A stretch of 64,000 nt of DNA from Pseudomonadota bacterium. GTDB taxonomy: Bacteria; Pseudomonadota; Gammaproteobacteria; Burkholderiales; Ferrovaceae. The notes below the pieces were generated by a model. That model saw only the letters and a list, made by a program, of their open reading frames with translations. It was not told where the DNA came from and searched no databases. Below, piece by piece: positions 43,946 through 57,270 of the stretch; within the stretch, counting starts at the first letter, position 1; each line of letters begins with the position of its first letter. The translations under genes and the position numbers were made by a program. The DNA lies in the NCBI GenBank assembly GCA_028873535.1, contig JAGWIJ010000001.1, positions 1-64,000 of the forward strand, read 5' to 3'.

Positions 43946-45394
43946 ATGACCGACGCTCCCCGGATGGCCAACCGCGAACAGATCGCAAACTTTGCGCGCC
44001 GACTGAAGAGCAGCCGCGACAGCCTGATGCGCATATCCCCGAGTTACCTCGCAGCCGTCATCCTGCCACCGTTGGCCGTGGCTGCGCTGGTGCTCTTTCT
44101 CACCTTCCACTTCCTGCGGCCACTGCCGCCACGCGACATGTCGATCGCGGTTGGCAATCTGCGCGGCAGCTACGCGCGCTACGGCGCGCGCTACCAGGCG
44201 GCATTCAAGCGCGCCGGCATCCGGCTGCATCTGGTGCCCACCGAGGGCGCCAGCGATGCGCTCCAGCTGCTGCATACGCCAGGCTCGGGTGTCGATGCCG
44301 CCATCCTGCAGGACGGGATTGCCGACGGACAGACCGAAGGCCTGGCATCCCTGGGAGCCATCGGCTATGAACCGATCTGGGTGTTCTACCAGTCACACCA
44401 GGACTGGACCCGACTGTCGGACCTGGCGGGGCGCCGCATCAATATCGGCCCCTGGGGCGCCGGCACCCAGCCTTTCGCGATCGAACTGCTGCGCGAAGGC
44501 GGCCTGGACTACAACGTCGAAGCCTTCGATCCGCCCGGCCACAACGTCCACCTCGCCATGCTCTCCACCCTCGACGCCCTGGACGAACTCAAGGCGCATC
44601 GCATCGACGCGCTGGTGACGCTTGGCGAGCCCGATTCACCCGCGATCCAGGCGCTCTTCCACATGCCAGGCATCAAGGTCATGCCTCTGCTGCAGGCAGA
44701 TGCCATCGCGCGCCACCGGCCGTTCCTGCACGCCATCCGCATTCCGCGTGGCGGCATCGACCTGCACACGGCACTGCCCGCGCAGGACCTGCCGACGCTG
44801 GCAACCACTTCGGTGGTGTACGTGCGCGAGAATCTGCATCCGGCACTGGTGAGCCTGCTGACCAGCGCCATGGTCGAGACCCACCAGGAAGGCAACCTGC
44901 TGTCCGCCAAGCACGAGTTCCCGTCGGACATCGACGTCTCGACACCCGAGCATCCTGTCGCGGCGCGCTACCTGAAGAACGGCCCGTCTTTCCTGTCGCG
45001 CTACCTGCCATTCTGGCTGGCGACCTTGCTCGACCGCACGCTGGTCGTGCTGCTGCCGCTGTTCGCGCTGTTGCTGCCAGTCAGCCGGGTCATCCCGCAG
45101 GTCTATGCCTGGCGCATCCGCCGTCGCCTGGACCGCTGGTACGCGGAACTCAAGTTCCTGGACGACGAACTCGATCGCAACGACAGCGCCACTGACCGCG
45201 GCATGCTGCTCGACCGCATCGCCTGGATCGAGCAGCAACTCTCGCAGCTCAAGCTTCCGCTGTCCTTTGCCAATCAGCTCTATGTGCTCAAGGAACACCT
45301 GGACCTGGTGCGCCGGCGCATTCTGCGCGTGCGCCGCAACGTGACCTCGACGCCCGCCGGGAACGCTAGCGAAGCTGGCGTGCTGGCCGACTGA
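43946..45394 (+). CDS. Membrane-anchored TAXI-family solute-binding protein
   Basis: Protein of 482 residues. A membrane helix (about 35-57) is followed by a periplasmic binding domain of about 290 residues with the TAXI pattern IAVGNLRGSYARYGARYQ and LAGRRINIGPWGAGTQP. One or two further membrane helices (about 353-385) and a cytoplasmic basic coiled-coil tail (about 390-470) follow. Ordinary TAXI proteins are free and work with a TRAP permease; none is encoded here. The anchored form with a cytoplasmic tail suggests sensing or a scaffold role. It is divergent from carbonic anhydrase. Confidence 0.75.
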   Translation: MTDAPRMANREQIANFARRLKSSRDSLMRISPSYLAAVILPPLAVAALVLFLTFHFLRPLPPRDMSIAVGNLRGSYARYGARYQAAFKRAGIRLHLVPTEGASDALQLLHTPGSGVDAAILQDGIADGQTEGLASLGAIGYEPIWVFYQSHQDWTRLSDLAGRRINIGPWGAGTQPFAIELLREGGLDYNVEAFDPPGHNVHLAMLSTLDALDELKAHRIDALVTLGEPDSPAIQALFHMPGIKVMPLLQADAIARHRPFLHAIRIPRGGIDLHTALPAQDLPTLATTSVVYVRENLHPALVSLLTSAMVETHQEGNLLSAKHEFPSDIDVSTPEHPVAARYLKNGPSFLSRYLPFWLATLLDRTLVVLLPLFALLLPVSRVIPQVYAWRIRRRLDRWYAELKFLDDELDRNDSATDRGMLLDRIAWIEQQLSQLKLPLSFANQLYVLKEHLDLVRRRILRVRRNVTSTPAGNASEAGVLAD

Positions 45395-45412
45395 GCCCGG
45401 CCATGGCGCGCT

Positions 45413-45607
45413 TCACGCCTCCGGCGGCAGCTCGCGCCAGCGGCGCATGGCCACGCGCATCAGCTCAAGCTGACGCCTGAAGCGCGGACAGGCACCGCAC
45501 ACCAGCAGGTGCCCCCACAGCAGCACGCGTTCGGCGCGGCCCAGCGCGCGGTCCTCGCCGGCCACCATCACGGCGACCGCCTCTTTGCAGCTCAGTCTGA
45601 ATGTCAT
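45413..45607 (-). CDS. Zinc-finger anti-sigma factor (zf-HC2)
   Basis: Small protein of 64 residues with the His-x3-Cys-x2-Cys zinc site in GHLLVCGAC and an upstream Cys in LSCKEAVAVMV. This is the ZAS/zf-HC2 fold of soluble anti-sigma factors. The ATG at 45607 overlaps the sigma gene stop by 4 bases, the standard arrangement for an ECF sigma and its inhibitor. No membrane helix is present, so it senses a cytoplasmic signal, possibly thiol oxidation. Confidence 0.82.
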   Translation of the reverse strand: MTFRLSCKEAVAVMVAGEDRALGRAERVLLWGHLLVCGACPRFRRQLELMRVAMRRWRELPPEA

Positions 45608-46167
45608 GGCATGGCGTGGTTGAACCACTTGATCTCAAGGCAGGCCCGCAAACGCAGACGGGCCCGGTGCAGCAATACCCACAAGTTGGTCGTGGTGATG
45701 GCCAGCTCCTTACAGATTTCATCGCTGTCCAGTTCCAGCCACTCGCGCATCAGGAAAACGCGTCCCATCTGTGTCGGCAGGTCCTCGACACAGGCCTCCA
45801 TGACCTTGAGGAACTGTCCCTCGCGCGCCGCGGCCTCCGGATCGCCCCAGTCGGCCGGCGGATGGGCAAAATGACCGTCGGGAAGGAATTCGATCAGTTC
45901 CTCGTGATCCGCCTCGACCTCCCAGCTCAGCGGCTCTTCGCGTGCGCGCCGTCGCAGCTGGTCGATGATCTTGTGCTTGAGAATGCCCACCAGCCAGGTC
46001 GACAGCTGCGAGCGCCCGGCAAACGACTGCGGACGCTCCAGTGCGGCGAGCACGGTTTCGGACACCGCATCCTCGGCCCAGGCATCATTGCGCAGCTGCA
46101 GGCGCGCAAAGCGCAGCAGCATGGCACGCTGAGCCTCCAGCTGGCGCGCCAGTCCCACATCGGTCAT
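45604..46167 (-). CDS. ECF-type RNA polymerase sigma factor
   Basis: Sigma-70 family protein of 187 residues with region 2 (ARLQLRNDAWAEDAVSETVL, about 22-42, and STWLVGILKHKIIDQLRRRA) and region 4 (about 125-180, VFLMREWLELDSDEICKELAI then LHRARLRLRACL). The linker between them is a little long for an ECF factor. The ATG at 46167 has a GGAGA site. It is coupled to the zinc-finger gene and divergent from the cytochrome b561/molybdopterin pair, which is the most likely target besides itself. Confidence 0.9.
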   Translation of the reverse strand: MTDVGLARQLEAQRAMLLRFARLQLRNDAWAEDAVSETVLAALERPQSFAGRSQLSTWLVGILKHKIIDQLRRRAREEPLSWEVEADHEELIEFLPDGHFAHPPADWGDPEAAAREGQFLKVMEACVEDLPTQMGRVFLMREWLELDSDEICKELAITTTNLWVLLHRARLRLRACLEIKWFNHAMP

Positions 46168-46263
46168 GCCTCGTCTCCAGAGGGCGGCGTCCGCTGCGTC
46201 TTCCCCAGGCGGCGCCAAACCGGCAAAGTGTAAGCGATGCCCACCCTGCAACGACAGAGGCGC

Positions 46264-46857
46264 ATGAACATCACCGTGCAATTTCATCCGATCTGGCTGC
46301 GTATCAACCACTGGCTCAATGCCGTGGCCTTCCTGGTGCTGATGAGCAGCGGCTGGCGCATCTACGACGCCTCGCCCTTTCTCGGGTTCCGCATCCCTTC
46401 CAGCCTGACCCTGGGCGGCTGGCTCGGCGGGGCGCTGCTGTGGCACTTTGCGGCCATGTGGTTGCTCGCTGCCAATGGCCTGGCCTACCTGCTGAGCGGG
46501 ATTGTCAGCGGCCGGCTGCGGCAGCGCCTGTTGCCGATTGGCGTGACGGCCCTGCTGTCCGACCTGCGCGCCGCGCTGAGCGGCCAGTTGGCGCACGAGC
46601 GGCTCGACCACTACAACCAGGTGCAGCGCCTGGCGTATCTGGCGGTGATCCTGGACCTGCTCGTGCTGGTGCTGTCGGGACTGGTACTGTGGAAGTCCGT
46701 CCAGTTCCCGCTGCTGCGCACGCTGCTGGGCGGCTATGAACAGGCACGCCGCATCCACTTCCTGGCCATGGCCGGCGGCGGTCTCTTCCTGCTGCTCCAT
46801 CTGCTGATGACCGCGCTGCATCCGCGTACCCTGCTTGCCATGCTGCGCGGCCACTGA
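46264..46857 (+). CDS. Cytochrome b561-family membrane protein
   Basis: Di-heme membrane protein of 197 residues with four to five helices. RINHWLNAVAFLVLMSSGW gives the first heme His, ALLWHFAAMWLLAANG the second, and RIHFLAMAGGGLFLLLHLLM the third and fourth, as in the HupC/CyoB-like b561 family. It should transfer electrons between quinol and the molybdopterin protein encoded 21 bases downstream. The start at 46264 (MNITVQFHP) follows an AGAGG site; the frame begins at 46237. Confidence 0.82.
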   Translation: MNITVQFHPIWLRINHWLNAVAFLVLMSSGWRIYDASPFLGFRIPSSLTLGGWLGGALLWHFAAMWLLAANGLAYLLSGIVSGRLRQRLLPIGVTALLSDLRAALSGQLAHERLDHYNQVQRLAYLAVILDLLVLVLSGLVLWKSVQFPLLRTLLGGYEQARRIHFLAMAGGGLFLLLHLLMTALHPRTLLAMLRGH

Positions 46858-46878
46858 TCACGTCCTGCCGGAGAAAAC

Positions 46879-47667
46879 ATGCGCACACCACCCACCGCCT
46901 CCCGCCTGGACCTCAGCCGCAGCGATCGTGCTGACCTGCTCGCCGAAGCGCGCCGGTTGCTGCCATCGCCGCTGCGCCGTCACCTGTTGGGCAGCTCGCT
47001 CAGCCTGGGCGGCCTGGCCATGCTCACCGGCTGCTCGCTGTCCGGCGGCGCCAGTGCCGAGACACTGCTGCGTGCCGTCTCGCGCCTCAACGACGACGCC
47101 CAGGCCTGGCTGTTCGATCCCTCGCGGCTGGCGCCGGTCTATCGCGAAGCCGACGTCGCGCGCCCCTTCCCTTACAACGCCTACTATGGCGTCGAGCAGA
47201 TCCGGCGCGTCGACGACCGCAACTGGCGCCTGGAACTCGGCGGGCTGATCGCGCACAAGGCCAGCTGGACCCTGGCTGGCCTTGCGGCCTTGCCGCAGGA
47301 CGAGCAGATCACCCGGCACATCTGCGTGGAAGGCTGGAGCGCCATCGGACGCTGGGGCGGGGTGCGCTTCAGCGACTTCCTCAAGCGCGTGGGCGCCGAC
47401 CTCGGCGCGCGCTATGTGGGCTTCCGCTGCTTCGACGACTACTACACCAGCATCGACATGGCCACCGCCCTGCATCCGCAGACACTGCTGGCGCTGAGCT
47501 TCGACGGACAGCCACTGCCGGCCGAGTTCGGCCATCCGGTCAAGCTGCGCATGCCGACCAAGCTCGGCTACAAGAACCCCAAGTACCTGGCGGAAATCTT
47601 CGTCAGCAATGTCTACCCTGGCGGATACTGGGAGGACCAGGGCTACAACTGGTTTGGCGGCAGTTGA
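46879..47667 (+). CDS. Molybdopterin-dependent oxidoreductase (sulfite-oxidase/YedY-like)
   Basis: Protein of 262 residues with the sulfite oxidase fold. The Mo-ligand Cys lies in HICVEGWSAIGRWGG, and YYTSIDMATALHPQTLLA and LRMPTKLGYKNPK form the cofactor pocket. The N-terminus has a twin-Arg element (PLRRHLLG, about 31-38), a hydrophobic stretch and LTGC, so Tat export and possible lipidation are likely. Together with the upstream b561 it resembles a periplasmic reductase pair like MsrPQ, but the membrane partner is b561 and not MsrQ. The substrate is unknown. Confidence 0.85.
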   Translation: MRTPPTASRLDLSRSDRADLLAEARRLLPSPLRRHLLGSSLSLGGLAMLTGCSLSGGASAETLLRAVSRLNDDAQAWLFDPSRLAPVYREADVARPFPYNAYYGVEQIRRVDDRNWRLELGGLIAHKASWTLAGLAALPQDEQITRHICVEGWSAIGRWGGVRFSDFLKRVGADLGARYVGFRCFDDYYTSIDMATALHPQTLLALSFDGQPLPAEFGHPVKLRMPTKLGYKNPKYLAEIFVSNVYPGGYWEDQGYNWFGGS

Positions 47668-47688
47668 AGCCCTGCTGCATCAGGGGCT
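47668..47688. terminator. Hairpin at the convergent ends
   Basis: AGCCCTG and CAGGGGCT flank a CTGCAT loop, spanning the 12-base gap between the molybdopterin oxidoreductase and the glycine-zipper gene and the last codons of the latter. It is a weak candidate for a bidirectional terminator. Confidence 0.3.
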
Positions 47689-48348
47689 GACCTTGAGCCA
47701 CTTCTGCGTGCAGGTCGGGACCTCCGGGTAGTAGCCCTTGTCCGGACAGTACCAGCGCGATTCGCCGCTGGGGGTGGGCGCGGCCTGTGGTGCTGCCTGC
47801 GGCGCACTGCCAGCCGGCGGCACAGTGCTGGCAGGCGCCGGTGCGCTGCCCGGCGGCGGCGGCGCAATGTTCAGCGCCGAACCCGCAGCGACCTTGGTCA
47901 CCCGGGTCACGCCACCGCCCGAGGTGACCATCACGCGGTCACCGACCTTGAAACTCTCGTCGGCGCCCTGCGTGATGGCGGACAGGCGCCCGTTGTCGTA
48001 CTGGACCGTCACTTCGACACCGTTCTGGCCGGTCGAACCCTGCTCCACCGCAGAGCCAATCAGTGCGCCGGCAAGGGCGCCACCGATGGTGGCGATGTCA
48101 TTGCCACGCGCCTGGCCTACCGTATGTCCCGCCAGCCCGCCAACCGCGGCACCAGTCAAGGCACCGGCACCACTGTGCGTGCCTTCGATGCGTACCGTAC
48201 GCACGCTCATCACCGTCGCAAGTCGCACACTCTGTTCGCCGCGCACCGCACCGCGGTCATAGTCGCCACCACCCAGGCCGGGCGTGGTACATGCGCTCAG
48301 GCTTGCACATCCCACGGCAACGGCGAGCGCCATCATCCTGATCTTCAT
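47680..48348 (-). CDS. Glycine-zipper 2TM lipoprotein with YCP-type C-terminal motif
   Basis: Protein of 222 residues: a lipoprotein signal with LSAC giving Cys20, a SlyB/Pcp-like glycine-zipper domain (about 60-100, GALTGAAVGGLAGHTVG then GGALAGALIGSAV), a beta segment with VTVQYDNGR, and a Pro/Ala linker. The last 25 residues read WYCPDKGYYPEVPTC then QKWLKV. The same pattern ends the next gene on the same strand (48361-48726). SlyB-like proteins stabilise the outer membrane. The ATG has an AGG-rich site upstream. Confidence 0.8.
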   Translation of the reverse strand: MKIRMMALAVAVGCASLSACTTPGLGGGDYDRGAVRGEQSVRLATVMSVRTVRIEGTHSGAGALTGAAVGGLAGHTVGQARGNDIATIGGALAGALIGSAVEQGSTGQNGVEVTVQYDNGRLSAITQGADESFKVGDRVMVTSGGGVTRVTKVAAGSALNIAPPPPGSAPAPASTVPPAGSAPQAAPQAAPTPSGESRWYCPDKGYYPEVPTCTQKWLKVSP

Positions 48349-48360
48349 CTCGAAACCTCT

Positions 48361-48726
48361 TCAGTGAACGGAACCGTCCGGCACCACCCGCAGCCAGGGC
48401 TGGTTGCAGGTCGGCACGGCCGGATAATACGCGTTGCTGCCAGGACAGTAATACTGGTAATACACTTCGGATGGCGCCTGCTGCACCACGATCGGCTGCT
48501 GCACGATGACCGGCCGCGGCGGCGCGTAGTAGTACGGCGCAAAGGGCGCGTAAGGTGCGTAGGGCGCGTACGGGTAGTAGGGATAGCCCGGGTAATAGGG
48601 GCCGAATCCCAGACTCAGTCCGAACTGCACCCGCGGACCACCGTCATGCGCCTGTGCCACGGCGCTGGCCCCCAGCATGGTCAAGGCCAGCAGCTGCAGC
48701 AAGCTGTTCCTGACGGTCTTCATCAT
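48361..48726 (-). CDS. Secreted Pro/Tyr-rich protein with YCP-type C-terminal motif
   Basis: Protein of 121 residues: a signal peptide (to about VAQA at residue 25), then a Pro/Tyr-rich stretch (FGPYYPGYPYYPY and repeated YAP units), Val/Gln-rich VIVQQPIVVQQ, and a C-terminal domain YYCPGSNAYYPAVPTC followed by WLRVVP. The low-complexity part resembles envelope proteins of unknown function. GAGGGAC precedes the tandem ATGATG start. It lies 12 bases upstream of the glycine-zipper gene on the same strand, so the pair is co-transcribed. Confidence 0.75.
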   Translation of the reverse strand: MMKTVRNSLLQLLALTMLGASAVAQAHDGGPRVQFGLSLGFGPYYPGYPYYPYAPYAPYAPFAPYYYAPPRPVIVQQPIVVQQAPSEVYYQYYCPGSNAYYPAVPTCNQPWLRVVPDGSVH

Positions 48727-48966
48727 CGTGTCCCTCGTCTGAACGGCCGTGGCCGCGGGAACGGACGTGCCCTGCAAGGTCGCCCTGTGCGCTACAACGT
48801 ATGTGACCACCATTCAGGTTGACAGGTCCTGAAGCCGCCCGGAGGCTTGTAACAGAATATTGCAGGCTGACGCGAGGTCCACAAGTTTTGGCGCACCACG
48901 GCCAGTCCTGATACCCTCAGCGACCGGGAATCGCACTCCCCTGCCCCTCTTCTTTCAGCACATCCG

Positions 48967-54871
<5,905 letters not shown>

Positions 54872-55029
54872 CAGAAGCCCGACACCCACAATACGGCAGA
54901 CATAACCGGATAGTGTACATCAGCACCGTGACGAACCTCATCGCTGCGGCCGGGGCCGCTTGCCAGCGCGGCGACTGCCCGCCTACCATCGGGGAATTGC
55001 CGCCACGGGGACTGCGCAGAGCGCGAAAC

Positions 55030-55827
55030 ATGGAAAATCTGGTCGAGATCGAGGGTCTGCATTTTGCCTATGGCGAACGCCAGGTGCTGCGCGGACTCGA
55101 CCTGGTGGTGCCGCGCGGCAAGGTGATCGGCATCCTCGGCACCAGCGGCAGCGGCAAGTCCACGCTGTTGCGCCTGATCGGCGGCCAGCTGCGCCCCGAT
55201 CGCGGCACCGTGCGCTTCAAGGGCGCCGATGTGCATGCCCAGGACACCGACGGTCTGTACCGGCTGCGCCGTGACATGGGCATGATGTTCCAGGCCGGCG
55301 GGCTGTTCAGCGACCTCAGCGTTGCCGAGAACGTGGCCTTTGCACTGCGCGAACATACCCGGCTCGACAACCGGCTGATCCAGGCACTGGCGGCAATGAA
55401 GCTCGAATCGGTCGGGCTGCGTGGCGCAGCCGGGTTGATGCCGGGCGAGCTGTCCGGCGGCATGGCACGGCGCGTCGCGCTGGCACGCGCCATTGCGATG
55501 GACCCCCTGCTCACCATGTATGACGAGCCCTTCGCCGGACTCGACCCGATCTCGCTCAATGCCGTCGCGCGGCTGATCCGTCGCCTCAATGATGCCCTCG
55601 GCACGACGTCGATCGTGGTCACCTACGACGTCACCGAATCGCTCAAGGTAGCCGACTACATCTACCTGATCGCCGACGGCAGCGTGGTGGCGCACGGCAC
55701 GCCGGACGAGCTTGCGAAATCCGGGGACCCCTATGCCAACCAGTTCATCCACGCGGAGCCCGAAGGCCCGGTCCCCTTCCACCTGCCGGGCGTCGCGCTG
55801 GGCCAGGACCTCGGCCTGCGCCGCTGA
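55030..55827 (+). CDS. MlaF-like ABC ATPase, lone, with switch His replaced
   Basis: ABC ATPase of 265 residues most like MlaF of the phospholipid-transport complex. Walker A GTSGSGKS (37-44), Q-loop Gln88 in MMFQAGGLF, signature LSGGM (141-145) and Walker B with Glu166 in YDEPFAGLDP are intact. The switch (H-loop) His is Tyr199 in VTYDVTES, where relatives have V-(T/S)-H-D. The C-terminal tail after AHGTPDEL is MlaF-like. No permease, MCE or STAS protein gene is adjacent; an RND operon follows. The start at 55030 is the only one with MENLVEIEGL; the upstream frame is not coding. Confidence 0.8.
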   Translation: MENLVEIEGLHFAYGERQVLRGLDLVVPRGKVIGILGTSGSGKSTLLRLIGGQLRPDRGTVRFKGADVHAQDTDGLYRLRRDMGMMFQAGGLFSDLSVAENVAFALREHTRLDNRLIQALAAMKLESVGLRGAAGLMPGELSGGMARRVALARAIAMDPLLTMYDEPFAGLDPISLNAVARLIRRLNDALGTTSIVVTYDVTESLKVADYIYLIADGSVVAHGTPDELAKSGDPYANQFIHAEPEGPVPFHLPGVALGQDLGLRR

Positions 55828-55835
55828 CGCTGCCG

Positions 55836-55852
55836 TTGCCGCACTGCGGCAA
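55836..55852. repeat. TTGCCGCA palindrome after the MlaF-like gene
   Basis: TTGCCGCA and TGCGGCAA flank a single C, followed by GCTTTGTTAC. It may be a terminator of the MlaF-like gene or an operator for the RND pump genes 120 bases downstream, where no regulator gene is found. Confidence 0.35.
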
Positions 55853-55971
55853 GCTTTGTTACAAATCGGCCAGGGGCAGCACAGCGTTGTGAGTGCGCAC
55901 GATGGCATGATCCGCTGCGCGTCGTTGCTCGCCCTGGACGTCCGCGTCTTCCCATCCAGAGATTCCCTTCA

Positions 55972-57270
55972 TTGAGCAAGCTCGCCAACGACGCCGTCGC
56001 CCCGCCTTCCCGCAGCGGTCACGGCCGCATCCTTGTCCTGGCCGTCACGCTGATCGCCGCTGCAGCCGGCACCGGATGGTGGTGGACCCATCGCACAGCG
56101 GCCGCCGAAGCCGGCGGCACCGCCACTCAGGCGAAGCCTGCCCCCTCCGGCACGGCTGGCGCCAGCCCGTCCGCCAACGGCAACGCCGCGCGCAAATCCG
56201 GGCGCGGCGGCGCACCCAGCGTGGTGGTCGCGCGGACCCGGCGTGGCGCGCTCGACATCTGGTCCGACGCCCTGGGGACCGTGACACCGCTCGCCAACGT
56301 GACCATCCACAGCCGCGTCGACGGCCAACTGATGCGCGTGCTGTTCCATGAAGGCCAGCAGGTCAGAAGCGGCGATCTGCTGGCGGAAATCGATCCCCGT
56401 CCCTACCAGGTGATCCTCGACCAGGCGTTGGCGCAGCAGGCGCGCGACCGCGCCCTGCTCGACAATGCGCGCGTCGACCTGAGCCGCTATCACGACCTGG
56501 CAGACCATGATGCGGTGCCACGCCAGCAACTCGACACCCAGATCTCGCTGGTGGCGCAATACCAAGCCGCCGTGCGTACCGACCAGGCGGCCATTGACAG
56601 CGCACGCCTCAATCTGGAGTTCTGCCGCATCGAATCGCCGCTCGCCGGACAGGTCGGCCTGCGCCAGGTGGATCCCGGCAACATCGTGCATGCCGCCGAC
56701 ACCACTGGCCTGGTGGTCGTGGCCCAGATGGACCCGATCAGCGTGCTGTTCAGCCTGCCGCAGGACCAGCTGCCGCAGTTGCAGCAGCGCCTGCGCAGCC
56801 ATCAGGCGATCGCGGTGCAGGCACTCGATCGCAGCGGCGCGCGCGTGCTGGCCGACGGCAGCCTGGCGAGCGTCGACAATCAGATCGACACCACCACGGG
56901 AGCGATCAAGCTGCGCGCGCGCTTCAGCAATCGCAGCGGCGCGCTCTATCCCAACCAGTTCGTGAACCTGCGCGTGCTGCTCGACACGCGCACCGGCGTC
57001 GTGATCGCGCCGACGGCCGCGCTGCAGCGCGGTGCCCAGGGCACCTATGTCTACGTCTTGAAAGTCGACCATACCGTGACCGTGCGGCCGGTCACCACGG
57101 GGCCGGTGAACCGCGGCGACATGGTGATCGATGCCGGGCTCGCCGACGGCGAACAGGTGGTCATCGACGGCATCGACAAGCTGCGCGAAGGCCTCGCCGT
57201 CGAGGTCGCCGACGCTGCCGGCGGCGGCGCCGCCCCCGCGCCCGGCAAGGCGGCACGGGGATCGCGTTGA
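55972..57270 (+). CDS. mdtA: RND efflux periplasmic adaptor (MdtA-like)
   Basis: Membrane-fusion protein of 432 residues linking the RND pump to the outer-membrane factor. A membrane anchor (about 20-40), a Gly/Ala-rich spacer, then barrel-sandwich, hairpin and beta-barrel domains follow: [40 protein letters not shown] and [18 protein letters not shown]. The last part resembles MdtA ([20 protein letters not shown]). The start is TTG 55972. The stop overlaps the start of mdtB (TTGA). No regulator is next to it. Confidence 0.92.
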   Translation: MSKLANDAVAPPSRSGHGRILVLAVTLIAAAAGTGWWWTHRTAAAEAGGTATQAKPAPSGTAGASPSANGNAARKSGRGGAPSVVVARTRRGALDIWSDALGTVTPLANVTIHSRVDGQLMRVLFHEGQQVRSGDLLAEIDPRPYQVILDQALAQQARDRALLDNARVDLSRYHDLADHDAVPRQQLDTQISLVAQYQAAVRTDQAAIDSARLNLEFCRIESPLAGQVGLRQVDPGNIVHAADTTGLVVVAQMDPISVLFSLPQDQLPQLQQRLRSHQAIAVQALDRSGARVLADGSLASVDNQIDTTTGAIKLRARFSNRSGALYPNQFVNLRVLLDTRTGVVIAPTAALQRGAQGTYVYVLKVDHTVTVRPVTTGPVNRGDMVIDAGLADGEQVVIDGIDKLREGLAVEVADAAGGGAAPAPGKAARGSR

